DNA of 64,000 bases from Aldrovandia affinis (GCA_029706075.1 JAINUG010000026.1:2277001-2341000); one strand, 5' to 3'. Shown: positions 10,345-21,658, counted from the stretch's first letter. Numbers and translations are program-made. The notes: a model not told the origin generated them from the sequence alone.

Positions 10345-10994
10345 AAGAACAGATTGTCTCACCATGTTTTAATTTAGATTTTTTTGTATATAGGCTAGGT
10401 TGTGTGATGTTTTCAATAAATCTTCCAAAATGAAAAAAACTTTTTTTTTTTCTTCTGTCTTCTGCATGGCTCACTCACTATTGCTCACTCTGATGGCTTT
10501 TGTCTTTGTCTGATAGCCGTTGAGAGAGAGATGGCCCATCTGACATATCTTACAGGTGTGGATCATGAATATTCAGGAAATTAGAAAATAGGCCTCCCAC
10601 AGCCTAAAATAAATTTGACCAGTTCTGATAAAAACAGGTTTTTAGCTATTTAGATCTCAGATGTGCTAAACTATTTTGACATCCTTACAACCAAGACCGT
10701 GATGAACAAACGCATATTGGCAAAACAATTCGTCACTATAGTTTAGTGTGTGCTTTCACAACTTTTGTGACGGCAGAAAATTTTACTCTTTATAACTTGT
10801 GTGTTTGTAGATCTATTTACAAGCTGCATATGATACTGACCAAACTATTGATGGCATATAAATGTAGCTGTGATTGTCCTTCAAATAAACACTTTGGAGT
10901 AAGTGTGTGTTAAGTTGATGAAATTGAGATAAATATCAGAATGCGCCAAAATCACAAACCTTCTCTGAGCTAAGCACGGACCTCAGGGGGTTAA
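10345..10994 (+). mobile_element. piggyBac-like 3' end with TTAA target
   Basis: The sequence ends 'cggacctcaggggg' followed by TTAA (10991-10994). Read in reverse, this is a typical piggyBac terminus: TTAA, then CCCCCTGAGGTCC. It follows directly on the frame carrying the piggyBac-type finger, which suggests both belong to one element whose 5' part was displaced by the LTR element. The matching 5' terminal repeat is not in the window. Confidence 0.55.
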
Positions 10995-11514
10995 CTACAG
11001 TATCAATTAACCTCATGAGAAGACTTCATGTAGACATTCAAACAGTCAACATGGCACTGTTATGAGTATGAACTCTAAACTGGTAGGACCAATTGGAGAA
11101 AAATATTACAGCTACACAGAAAAACCAACCGACCTTCTCTCTGCTGATTCAGGGGAAGTCAGAGCCTTGCCACAATGTTGCTAAAAACTGTGGAATATCT
11201 GGAAATAGAAGGTTTAAAGTTATAAGAGAGGCAGAATTCCCCAAATGCTTTTTCAAAATCTATTGTCTCTCTCACAGAGACACAGAAATGACTGTCTCAC
11301 ACAAAGCCAGAGATGTAATTCCATGGTTTCACCGTGGGCAGAGATTTGGAGTGAGACCTGACGTGGGAATTCAGGACTTTCTGCTCCATTCAGATGTGAG
11401 AGGGGACCCGCAACTTCTCTACAGACTGAAGAAATTGCCCTGCGATGGCCCTACACAGAACAGAGCCTTAATAGTTTACAGTGGTCTGGGATTGGACAGA
11501 GCCTGGGATTGCTC
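10995..11514. other. Unassigned sequence
   Basis: A 146-codon frame at 11093-11533 has no family resemblance and overlaps the start of a degenerate tandem array. I do not regard it as a gene. No other signal seen. Confidence 0.4.
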
Positions 11515-11835
11515 ACTCTATGTATTCCCTTGACAGAGACAGATCCTCAATGAAACAACACCATAACTGGTCTGTAGTCAGAAAAGACAGTGAAGCAAAA
11601 CCATGAACTGTCTGTAATCTATATTTTACAGAGAGGGAAAACGGGTCAATGAAATGTCTGTAATCTATATTGCAAATAAAGGGACAACAACACCATAACC
11701 CATCTGTAGTCTTGAATGTAAACAAAGAGAAAACAATATCATAACCTGTCTGTAGTCCTTATTGTGAAGACAGGGAAAACATAACCTGTCTGAAATCTAT
11801 TTAAAAGATGATAAAAAAATTCCATAGCATATCTA
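11515..11835. repeat. Degenerate minisatellite, unit about 40-50 bp
   Basis: About seven imperfect units can be recognised. Each ends in a version of 'cataacctgtctgtagtc' and is joined to the next by an A-rich spacer such as 'gacagggaaaac'. Divergence between units is high. The array contains no open frame of note. Confidence 0.65.
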
Positions 11836-12779
11836 TGATCCTAAATACACACACTATCCATGTCAGTAAAGTCTGCATGCTTTAGATGATGATTGACAGT
11901 TCTGTTGGAAGAGATGATGACTTTCTGCACAAGCAGTAAATCAGCACAAACTCAGACACATACCCCACAGTAACAGATGTTTCAGCTTCTCTGTTCATTT
12001 TCAGTTGGGTGCGTGCATCTGGTAAATTATGATTTTAATAAAAGGTTAAAACACCTACAAAGTTGAGTCACCCAAAGGTTGATGTAGGATATCCTTACAA
12101 CAATGTGTATGCAGCATGTTTCTTTGTCAGTGTTGTTGATATTTAGGTAGCCTTGACATAACAATTGTCTTAAAACTTTTGCTAATTTTACCGGGGGTTT
12201 ATTTCAAGAAAACGTCTGAACGGTTTGAGAGCCGAGGAATATATTGTACAGGGCTATCCGAGTAGATGTGCTAAATGTCAGCCAAATAGGTGATGAAACA
12301 GCTAAGATAATGATAACAGAATTTTGTGGTTTTGAATGAGAGTCGTTCTCAAAACCTTTAATAGGGTTTTGCCTGTCTGTGCCTAAATGGTTGTCCTGTC
12401 CATGGTATTATCCTGAGATATTGCTGAGGAATGGTGTTTCCCTCCACTGCCTTTACCATCCCTGTCCTTGACTGTTTCAGAGCATGTGATTATGGTATTT
12501 ATCCACTAAAGAGAAGTGGCTTCACCTCCCAGAAGGACAATTTTAGTATTATGTGATTTTTAGTTTCTGGTTTTTTTCATGACGCTGCAAAAGTCAACAT
12601 CAAATGGTCAGACCGCCAGGCCTGTAAATTGGATTGTTTGAAGATTTTCAGATTTAATTTACTCTGCCAGGCCCTAGTGGAGCAGGGAAGCAGTGGAGGG
12701 GTTGAGCACTCTCCCACAACAAAAGCATGTAGGCTTGTTTATTCTGGAGGAAATCATGCTTCCATGTACTGAACAGGAT
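11836..12779. other. Unassigned sequence
   Basis: No coding signal, terminal repeat or SINE box recognised. Confidence 0.4.
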
Positions 12780-13030
12780 TGAGTACACTGTCCAGCTCTA
12801 AATGGCCTGGGTGTATTCAGTACAACACTTCATCCAGCCCACACTGATCTGGGTATATTCAGTATCAGTTGGGCAGCATGTTGTATTGGGTATATTCATG
12901 GGTTTATAGCATGGGTGTATTCTTTCCAGCTCACTCACCTGGGTAGCGCAATACTCCATCCAATTGAAACTGTCCTGGGTATCAGTAGAACACTGTATCT
13001 ATCTGAAATTGTCCTGAGTATGTCTGTTCC
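12780..13030. repeat. Degenerate minisatellite, unit about 40 bp
   Basis: Around six imperfect units follow the pattern 'gtacaacactttatccagc', then 'tcctgggtatattca'. The units are well diverged and interrupted. It resembles the arrays at 645 and 11515 in age but not in sequence. Confidence 0.6.
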
Positions 13031-14766
13031 AGAACTCCCCACCACATTTCATACAGACCCCGCAAGGGAAGTGGAATTGTTTAAAAGTGCATATTTGAAT
13101 CTATGTACATACATTTTACAGTACACATAGTACAATAGAACCTCAGGGATAGGAACACATTGGGATTGGAAGTCATTCCAGCCTCTAAAATATTTGTAAC
13201 TTTGAGCGTGATGTCAAAATACACATATTTAACATTTGAAGATTAGGCTAGGTTCTCAGAAATAATAATGGTACTTGGTTAGTGAGTTTGTTTTAAAGGA
13301 TTGTTTGATTAGGCAGCTGATTTGATATTCTGTTAGCCTTTTTAGCCATGTTTGTTAGATTCTCAGAGTACAATGCTCTACTTATTTTGGCTTTTCTGTT
13401 AGGTAGATTCAGTTGCATAAATTAGAAAGGACTGTGCTTGGTGTACGGTTGCTTCTCTGCATCGATTTCCACAACAGCATGATGTGCTGCTGAGTTACCC
13501 TGAACCAATCACTGCATTATACATTTTAAAAACATGAACCTAGCTTGTGTGCTTCTCTGGTGAGTCTGAATCATACTGAATAAAGAGTTGAAAATAAAAG
13601 AGTAGAAAATTGTATCAATGGGCTTTAATATCCAGCAAACTGGCTAAAATGACCAATGGTAACAATGCTATTTTTGCATCACTCTTCAGTTAATACTTTT
13701 TGGAGTTTGATGTTCAGTTGGATTTATTTATTTTATAATGTTAAGGTCTTTTAGAAATGTTTTTGCCGTCGTGTCTCATAAAACAGCACAATAAAAGTAA
13801 TAAGATTAGCCTTAGCCAGCTAACATAAGCAGTGATTGTCAAGTCATCATTTTAAAGATTCTGTTAGATGTTCCAATATATATAAACAGCAGTTACCTCT
13901 GTAATTACTATAATACTAAACATGGTGAAATTGCACAGGTATCAGGGTCACATTAGACCCATATTCCTATCCAAAGAAGTAATCAACAAAGATTTAAATG
14001 CAGAATACTCATGTTCAAAAACACCAAAGTACACCTAATACACTTGTGTGTAAATAACCCAAAGAGCCACCTAATTCGCTCAAATTAAAATGTATGTTAA
14101 CATAAGACATTTTGTCAGTCCCTCAACAGAAAATCAACAAGGCACTAACAACCTTATATGCTCTTCAGCATGTGTCCACTTTGGATGTTAATACGTCTGA
14201 AAACGAACCATACAAAATCCACAAGGAGGATGAAGCGGAACATACTAATGAGATGAGAAATGTGGGGGAGAGATGTGAGACACAGCGTGTGAATCATGAG
14301 CCTGTCACTGTGACCTGGGATAGCTGGAAGATCACCCATGTTCAAGGTCACTGAGTCTGGCTGGCACAGGATTAAAAATGAAACCAACCAAGGCTTTCTC
14401 GAAGTGGAGCTCACACAGGTCTCATCCTGGCCATATGTGTGTGGATTATAGCTGAGAAATACTGACTTAACTGCATACCTCTGACAAGTTATACTCATTA
14501 GTAAGTCATTGGAATCTTGGATCATGCTTAATGAGCAGCTGCTTACAGAAAGACAAAAAACCTTTCCCAAAGCCACTCATAATTAAATAAATGTATATCT
14601 GACACAGTGCATGGCCTCCCCTTGTTAATGTAGGTTTCTCCCCAAATCACACCTTCCAATTACTGTTAGTGAAAAGTTAAATATGAATTGAATATGTACA
14701 GAGGTTAAATAATGGTGTAAAATGTGCTAGAGAGCATAAGTGGAGAGCAGTGGCTGACTTGTCATT
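13031..14766. other. Unassigned AT-rich sequence
   Basis: About 1.7 kb without recognised features. Frames of 80 and 140 codons on opposite strands overlap at 14112-14576. They are mirror frames with no family resemblance, so I do not call them genes. Confidence 0.4.
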
Positions 14767-14779
14767 AAAGACAGAAGAT

Positions 14780-14990
14780 TGAAACCCGGCTGTGCCAGCC
14801 GAGAGCCTCGATTCGGGGCCGCGATTGGCTGTCCGCCGCAGGGGGAAGGGGGAGGGAGAGCCGTCACGAGCTCGCCAAGAAGCGCGAAGGGCATCTCTGT
14901 AAAGTAGGTGGGCGAGTTCCGTCTCGGAGGAGGCAAATCATTGCCAGCCTCAGGGTATTAGCTTGACCCGTAGTGATCCAAAACAAAAAA
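14780..14990 (+). mobile_element. tRNA-derived SINE, 5'-truncated, with 13-bp target duplication
   Basis: The body contains 'cgcgattggctgtccgccgc' and 'gttccgtctcggaggaggca', shared with the other SINE copies, and ends in an A-rich tail. Identical direct repeats aaagacagaagat lie at 14767-14779 and 14991-15003. The tRNA head is reduced to 'gaaacccggctgtgcc'. The perfect duplication indicates a younger insertion than copy 3. Confidence 0.82.
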
Positions 14991-15003
14991 AAAGACAGAA
15001 GAT

Positions 15004-15831
15004 CAGAACCCTGTCTTCCCTTTACAAACCAGTTAAAGGCTTGATCAGGGGGTACACTAAGGGAAAACTAGTAACCCTACACATATGCATACTTTTCTGA
15101 GCATAAGTGCTAAACAGTTAGACCTATTGTTCATACAAAACAGCCAATTTGCTTTACTTGAAAAAAAAATACTTACTTAATGAATGAACCCCTTTTACAC
15201 TCCACATATTTCCAGCAAAATCCCTGCATTATTTCACCAATTAAAATCAACACATGCAATTTAGGGGCATCTTAAATGGAGCAGGGAGAATTGCAGCATT
15301 TGCATGCAGTACTCTGAAGTGTAATGGCAACACACTGCATAGGTTGCTTGGATGAGTATAGAAAATGTGTGTGGACATATGGGGCTCTCAGGTGGTGTGT
15401 CTAGCTATAACTGGTTTACTGATATTGTTATATTCTTGGTTCTTATATTCTTTGTTATTTCTTATGTTATGTTTTTCTTAAAGCAATACAATAAATGTTA
15501 TATTCAAATATTCAAGGTGCAAACATGTTCACAAATTATCTGGTAAGGCAACGGTAATTGCATAAGCCAAATAATATGCTGTATGCTGTAACAGGTTAAT
15601 GACCAGTTACAGGATAGCAGGTAGTGTTTTCCTTCTTCTTGTGTAACTTAATGAGACTTTTAAATACATGTCCTGGGCTAGAGCGGACAGCACAGGAGGG
15701 AGGCTAGTCAGACGGGTGTAATGAACAAATCAACACTTCATTAGTTCTCCCTGAAAGGTAGGGTGCACATGTTCCACTGGCTGCGAGGAGTGTTCAATTT
15801 GCTCAGTGTGAATTGCCTGCTTGTGACATTG
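15004..15831. other. Unassigned sequence
   Basis: No feature recognised. A 64-codon frame at 15352-15546 encodes a hydrophobic F/I/V-rich stretch, as AT-rich sequence often does by chance. Confidence 0.4.
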
Positions 15832-15839
15832 GTCTAAGA

Positions 15840-16438
15840 CAGGGGCTCTCAAACTCGATCCTGGGGACCCACTGTGAATGCTGTTTTTCGTTCCAAGCAT
15901 AATTGCAGCCCCTAAATTGTAAGTAGCTGTTAATTGTTCTTAATTAGACACTTGTATTGGCTATTGAGGGATGAGTTAGCCTCTTAAGGTCACATTATTA
16001 TGTCGGAAATAGCTGTGAATGCCATAAAGAGTAAATGTTCCACATTCCAGGACTTTTACTCAGTCAGTTCGCTGACAGCAAATGCTTTCATTTTCACTAT
16101 ACGGTAAATGATTCCAACAGAAAGAGGTTGCGTTTTTTTTAATGCTAAACTGACAGGTGAAATCAGTACAGTCCCAATAGCCTCAAATGTAGACACCTGG
16201 TCACTAAAACTATTTGTGTAAAATCAACAGTTACATGAGTGAGAAAGGGGCAACGAGCCAACCCTGCATTGTGTTTATAAGTTGAAGAATAAAATTATAG
16301 TCGAACTTTGTTGCATATTCTTTTGTTATATATAGTTCTACATCCCATGTTTTCAACAACCTAAATTGAACACAAGATTGGCTATAACAAAAACCAGCAT
16401 ACACAGTGGGTCTCCAGGACCATGTTTGAGAGCCCTTG
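15840..16438. mobile_element. hAT-type MITE, 599 bp
   Basis: The left end reads 'caggggctctcaaactcgat' then 'cctggggacccactgtgaat'. The right end is its inverted, slightly diverged match ('atggtcctggagacccactg' when complemented). The flanking 8-bp repeats are gtctaaga (15832-15839) and gtcaaaga (16439-16446), which match at 7 of 8 positions. The CAGGG-type ends and 8-bp duplication indicate hAT. No transposase sequence is present. Confidence 0.75.
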
Positions 16439-16446
16439 GTCAAAGA

Positions 16447-17462
16447 GACCACTGTGCCACTGGGGACAGAATTAAAGCTGTAGTTTCAAGTCCTCACTGC
16501 TTAAGTAATGCTTTAGAAAATAATTAATTAATGTAGAGAAGAGACTTCCCATACAATTCCACTGACCTTTACTGTGGATAATTAAAAGAAAAACTGAAGA
16601 AAAACCTTCTAAAAAAATCTAAGATCTGGGAGATTCACCTTTAAAAGAGAGAAAGGAAGCCCATATATTTCAAAAAGGGGGGACATGAAATAAAGTATCA
16701 ATTACATTTTAGTGGCTTCTTCATACACACCACTTTAATTAATGACCTAAGCTTAATGTTTTTTCACTAAATTAAAAGATTAATGTGTAGTTGTACCAGA
16801 GAAGTTGACAGAGAGTATTGAGAAGGGATGCAGTAAAAGATATGGTGGAGAGATTGGGTTTATAATTAGTTACCAATGATCAATCACTCAGTGAATCAAT
16901 CACTGACCAACCAATACATCAGATATAGGACCCTTTGCAATATCTTTAACTGAGAATATTTAACATACAATACAAGTTAGACCATACTTAAAGGCATTTT
17001 CCTTTATGTAGTATTTCCTTTATGTCTGTATTACATCCACCATGTCTTAGTTTACTCATCTGAGTTTACATGGGTAATATCCCAGTATATATGTATGTTG
17101 TACTATATACAGTACATATACTGTATTTATAACCTTAGTCCGTCTGTATACTCCGTTAGAATTTATTTCAGAATGGCATTCATTGCAGGTCCACTGTTCT
17201 GCTGGCATAAATCAGAAAATATCATTTGTGGTATCCCAGAGGAAAGCAAATTCATCGTTGTAGATGGTGAATGCTGTTGTTGTTGCCAACTGTTACAAAA
17301 ATGAATGTGAAACTGCAGTCAGAACAGAGAACAGACAGATTGAGATGCTGTAGAAAAGTTGCATGTCTGTTTTACAGAAATGAAGAAATAAAAACTGTTA
17401 ATCATTCAACACGCTTGTGGACCGTTGAGTAATTCAAGTATGCAATATTATTGATTCCATCA
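16447..17462. other. Unassigned AT-rich sequence
   Basis: No coding or repeat boundary recognised. Around 17100-17125 there are short 'tatactgtat' / 'tatacagtac' inverted motifs. Confidence 0.4.
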
Positions 17463-17570
17463 AAAGGGGGGGCCTCGGGTACGAAACCCGGCTGCACCAG
17501 TCCGGCTGGCTCTGGCCAAGAACCCCACCGTTGGTGGCGATTAGCAGACCGCCCCAGACAGAGGGGAGAT
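17463..17570 (+). mobile_element. tRNA-derived SINE fragment
   Basis: A short GC-rich island in AT-rich DNA. It contains a B-box-like 'ggtacgaaacccggctgcac' and then 'ggcgattagcagaccgcccc', matching the equivalent part of the SINE at 14780. The 3' half is missing. Confidence 0.6.
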
Positions 17571-17689
17571 GGTGAGCATTTTACAAAAAACTGTAAAATG
17601 GAACGATATTCAATATTTTCTGAGTGTGAATGTCAGAGATGGTCTGTGGATGTCAATCAAGTGTTTGTCAATTTCACTTGTTGATCTAG

Positions 17690-18346
17690 CCATACTTAGA
17701 GGTTGATGAGAAAAATCTGTGGAATGATTTGGTGGGCTGATTAATCAAAAATTGAACAGTTTGGCCTGAATGCTATGCTAGAGCTATGCCTGGCGAAAAT
17801 CAAACACAGCCCATCACCCATGTTACACCATCCCTAACATAAAGCATGGTGGTGGCAGCATAATGCTATGGGGATGCTTTTTAGCTGCCATAATTGGGAC
17901 ACTTGTCAGAATTGAGGGAACAATGAATGGAGCCAAATACAGGTAAATCTTAACAACTACCTGCATTAGTCAGCAAAAGACCTTAGACTGGGGAGAAGAT
18001 TCACATTCCAACAGGACAATGATTATAAACACACAGCCAAAGAAACACTGGAATGGCTTCAGAACAAGAGGGTAAATATAATTGAGTGGCCCAGGTAAGG
18101 CCATTCCAATCTTCAAGGCTCTCCCCAGTGGAGAGTCTTGAACATTGCAGTTCACAGACATTCTCCATCTAACCTGACAGAGCTAGAGCAAATCTGCAAG
18201 GAAGAATGGGCAAAAATCTCCAAATTAAATTGTTTGGTATATTGTGTGACTCAAGAGAAAGATAAAAACATTTAAATGCATTGGAATTCTGGTTGTAAAG
18301 CAAACAAATTAATCAAGGGGGGTGAATATTTTCTCAAGACACTGTA
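17690..18346 (+). mobile_element. Tc1-like transposon, 3' half, decayed
   Basis: Plus-strand translation near 17810-17900 gives the conserved 'KHGGGSIMLWGCF' box of Tc1 transposases, and the region near 18000-18030 matches the 'QQDND' segment around the second catalytic aspartate. Many stops and gaps interrupt it. The right end, 'gaatattttctcaagacact' then 'gTA' (TA at 18345-18346), matches the terminal repeat of the large fish Tc1 group with 'cagtgccttgmgaaagtatt' ends. The 5' end was not found. It is old and inactive. Confidence 0.7.
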
Positions 18347-19091
18347 TGTCACTCAGTAGCTTGCATGGATGGCTTTTAATCCCTAAATCCTGCAAAAATC
18401 ATGTTCAGTATGGTGCCTGCAACAAAGTGTAACTCATTGATAACACAATAAAAAGGCCAAATTGAGAGTTTAGAATATTTAAAAACTTGCATTCCATCTT
18501 TGTTCCATGTTAATGAGATGTTTCTCAAATTACTTTGTGGCATTAAAGTATATGTAAACTGTGTGTGCACAAACCCATCATAGATATCTTCATTGTCCTT
18601 TTCTTTTTTCTCCCTGCTGAAGTTGAAGTTGAAACCATTTTTTTTAAACCATTGCTTGGCAAACAATAACCATAATTGTGTCTCAACAAGAAGCTATAAA
18701 TATCCTTTTTATCCCTCACCTGACAAATCAGCCTCACAAGATTGGCATTGAGTGACATCACTCTGTATAGATATCAAACAATTGCTAAAATATGTATGTA
18801 TGATCAAAAAGGATGATGCTGACTGAAGAGGAATCCTTGAAATTCTCTATGTTGGTCAAACGATCAGATGGTTGTGACCAGTCAGAGCCTGAAATTCTTT
18901 GTCTTTTTATGTATGCCATGATAAAGAGGCATTCTGCAACCGTTGTCATACAGTGTCTTATTTCCATTACTTACAGATTCCTTTAATGTTGACTATGCAT
19001 CCTGATGTGGCTGCCATGCTTGCTGGTCGTCCCTGTTTTACTACCATGTTTGATTCACTGTCACTGCTATACATGATACACTGGTGATATT
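18347..19091. other. Unassigned sequence
   Basis: Several short overlapping frames on the minus strand lack family resemblance. The last 100 bases may belong to the old retroposon whose tail is at 20009-20070 and which the next element interrupts. Confidence 0.4.
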
Positions 19092-19911
19092 GACTACGTT
19101 TACATGCACACCATATTCCGATTAAGGTCCATATTCAGGTTAAGGCAATATTCCGAATAAGGTGTTTACATGCGCCGCAGAATGTTGAGCTACGGGAATA
19201 TTCCCGTTTACATGTTAATCGGCATATTCCGAATAAACCAGCGATGTAGTGCCGCGCAAGAGCTTTCTGGGTACTCAGCTTGCTTGCTTTTGCGTTATAT
19301 TGTGTTGTCTTCTTAGCACTTCTACATCATAATGTAACAAGAACACTCGTTGTCATTCACATCCTCAACCATGGCAGACGAGAACGTGAGGGTTTTCCAC
19401 CGATGTTTGACCTGGTCAGCAGTGCGCACAAAACCTGCTTCTTTGAGTTTGTCGCACACCCTTTTAAAAATATCGCTATTGCGGTGCTTTCGCCCATCGA
19501 TGTATTCCATGATATTTAGATCTTTCATGATTTGAATACATAAATTTGTCTCATCCTCGCTCCAGAAGTGATTACTTTTCTGAGTGCTTTTCGCCATGTT
19601 GCCAAATTGCTAGCTAAAGCTATTGCTATAGCAACCAAACTAAATTACCCAGATTCCTTGCAAAATGAACATGCGCAGACGTAAATTAATATTCCGTTAA
19701 AGGGCATATTCCGACTAACATGTTTACATGACCCAATAATCTGGTTAATACAGGCATATGCCAGGGGTCTTATTCGGGTTTTTAGTAATCAGAATATGAT
19801 CTTAATCGGGTTATGGCAATCGGGTTAAGGCGTTTACATGACTCATACGTAATCGGAATATTGTCATTATTCCGATTAATACAGGAATATGGTGTGCATG
19901 TAAACGTAGTC
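19092..19911. mobile_element. TIR DNA transposon with Myb/SANT-like ORF (Harbinger- or ISL2EU-like)
   Basis: Perfect terminal inverted repeats of about 28 bp, beginning gactacgtttacatgcacac, bound an 820-bp element. The interior has many subterminal copies of CGGAATA/TATTCCG and 'gtttacatg'. A minus-strand frame (19322-19597) encodes a Myb/SANT-like domain. Target duplications are not clear, so I cannot choose between PIF/Harbinger and ISL2EU-type families. It lacks a nuclease-type transposase and is therefore non-autonomous. Confidence 0.7.
19322..19597 (-). CDS. Myb/SANT-like DNA-binding domain fragment within a transposon
   Basis: This 91-codon frame begins MAKSTQKSNHFWSEDET. Residues 10-70 fit a Myb/SANT-like (trihelix type) fold, with a first-helix W (FWSEDET), a middle-helix 'IFKRVCDKLKEAGF' and a third-helix 'QVKHRWKTL' with the usual tryptophan. 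In PIF/Harbinger and related transposons such a protein binds the element ends and assists the transposase. After KTL the family similarity stops, so the C-terminal half has been deleted. The ATG is the first codon of the conserved block. It could still encode a DNA-binding peptide, but nothing shows that it is expressed. Confidence 0.55.
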   Translation of the reverse strand: MAKSTQKSNHFWSEDETNLCIQIMKDLNIMEYIDGRKHRNSDIFKRVCDKLKEAGFVRTADQVKHRWKTLTFSSAMVEDVNDNECSCYIMM

Positions 19912-20008
19912 AGTGTTGCACATTGTTCATTCTTGTTTTTTAATATACTGTACGTATGTATATGTTTCTGCCAATGCTTCCATTGAATTGTATATGATGT
20001 GTTGTTCA

Positions 20009-20070
20009 AGCACTTTGAGCATAGAAAAAGTGCTTTATAACTTTATTACTATTATTAACATTATTATTAA
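20009..20070 (+). repeat. L2-like retroposon tail
   Basis: 'caagcactttgagcatagaa' then 'aagtgctttataactttatt' and an ATT-rich tract resemble the 3' end seen at position 1-165. Its body probably lies on both sides of the 19092-19911 transposon. Confidence 0.45.
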
Positions 20071-20389
20071 GCAGTTGGGTAAGTTGCTGGAGGATGACTC
20101 TTCTTGTCCATTGGTGTAGATTTCGCTCATTCTGTTGCATTGGTCCTAAGAAGAACACATCGAAGACATTAGCATGTGCTCAAAGTCCAATCATAAATAT
20201 AATATACTGGTAAATAGCTCTGGTGCCATTATGACCCCAATTAAAGGCAAAGAAATAATGGCATTTCCTAATTTATTAATCTGTAAAGAAAACGTTTTTT
20301 TTTATGTGTTTGGAAATATCTGCACGCACTTATTCAGGGTTCAATTGGACCCCTACCTGTAAAAGTAGTCAGATATTTTCACATACATA

Positions 20390-20813
20390 CAGGGAACTGC
20401 CAAAATAAAAGAAACACCAATAGAAAGTGACTTAATTGGACGTTCTGCCACTACGAGCCACCAGAAAAGCTTCATTGCACCTTGGAATAGATTATATAAA
20501 TGTTTGGAACACTATTAGAGTGATGCAACACCATTCTGATTTCCATGCCAACATCACCTTAGCCACTGTTTCTTGTGAAACAACAGCAAGTTGAGCAGTC
20601 ATCATCACTGAAGCTCCTGCCAAACGTGCCCCAACAATATCCAAAATAATGGACAACTGGGCCTGCCCAGCATTGTTATACATGACCCCAAGCATGATGG
20701 GATGTTAATTGCTTAATTAACTCAGGAACCACACCTGTGTGGAAGCACCTGCTTTCAATATACTTTGTATCCTTCATTTACTCAATTGTTTCCTTTGTTT
20801 TGGCAGTTATCTG
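20390..20813 (-). mobile_element. Short Tc1-like derivative with intact TIRs, 424 bp
   Basis: The ends are 'cagggaactgccaaaataaa' and the inverted 'gtttcctttgttttggcag' plus ttatctg, flanked by TA (20388-20389 and 20814-20815). The minus strand retains a small piece of the transposase N-terminal helix-turn-helix ('LAGASVMMTAQLAVVSQETV'). The rest of the gene is deleted. It belongs to the same family as the pieces at 390-599 and 52440-53155. Confidence 0.75.
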
Positions 20814-20815
20814 TA

Positions 20816-21419
20816 TTATATTTTAAGTATGTTTTTTGTGAGGTTCACTCATTGTCAATTTGGCCCAAAGCATAATAAATGTTATTCAATTCTATGTAGC
20901 CTATGTTTTATTTTCTTCTTAATACTAATTCATGTTTTACCTGAACTTTGCTGCTCTCTTCTCTTGGGCTGAATTAAGGAGAACAAAAACATGTCAGAGA
21001 ATCCATGCCTTTTCCGATTATGAATTATTGGTGTAAAAATAGCTCACTCACTGAATGTCAAATTCTTCTCTTTCCTCTGTATCTTCTACACGGGGCGGCT
21101 TTTCCTATACTTTTCTTCCTCCATTGAGGCTCCCTCCCGCAATGTGCAATTCTGAGATTGGGTGACAGTGCCAAGATAATTGTAAAGCGTGATAAGTAGG
21201 TGCAGCTATGTTCCCACGTTCACACATTATTCTTCAGGTATACTGGGAATAAAAACTTTGGACCTGGATCTCATAATTCTTGAATTAAAACTGGGGAAAT
21301 GTGCTTGTACAAACTTATTTTAGTCAACAAAACAAAATTGCTCCCCCCTCTTTTTTTAAACATTTTTAGATCATTTTATTATTTTGCTTTCTCTATAATT
21401 CTTGTACTGTGTTTATTAT
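20816..21419. other. Unassigned AT-rich sequence
   Basis: No repeat boundary or coding signal recognised. Hydrophobic short frames reflect AT richness. Confidence 0.4.
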
Positions 21420-21595
21420 TACATTTTACATTTACATTTATTTACATTTACATTATTTACATTATTTACATTTATTCTACTTTTACTTATTTTTATTGAC
21501 ATTGGGTTGGAGCACAGAAAATAAGAATTTCATTTTACTGTGTACTTGTACCTATACATATGACAAATAAAACTTGAACTTGAACTTGCTAATTT
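21420..21595 (+). repeat. ACATTT-type simple repeat and retroposon tail
   Basis: A run of degenerate 'ttacattt' units (21420-21490) is followed by 'aagaatttcattttactgtg' and a tail of 'acttgaacttgaacttg'. The latter looks like the 3' end of a fish retroposon with a short tandem tail. The family is uncertain. Confidence 0.45.
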
Positions 21596-21658
21596 CTTTA
21601 ACTAACAATATCATCATCTAAGGCTCTAGATTAATGAAATATCATTTTAACCATTCAG

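Noticed and set aside
11093-11533. 146-codon open frame as a possible gene
   Set aside because: No family motif, no plausible neighbouring exon or promoter, and the end overlaps a degenerate tandem array. A frame of this length is expected by chance in 64 kb read six ways.
14112-14576. Overlapping 80- and 140-codon frames on opposite strands
   Set aside because: They are mirror frames in the same DNA, with no recognisable domain in either and no splice or repeat context.
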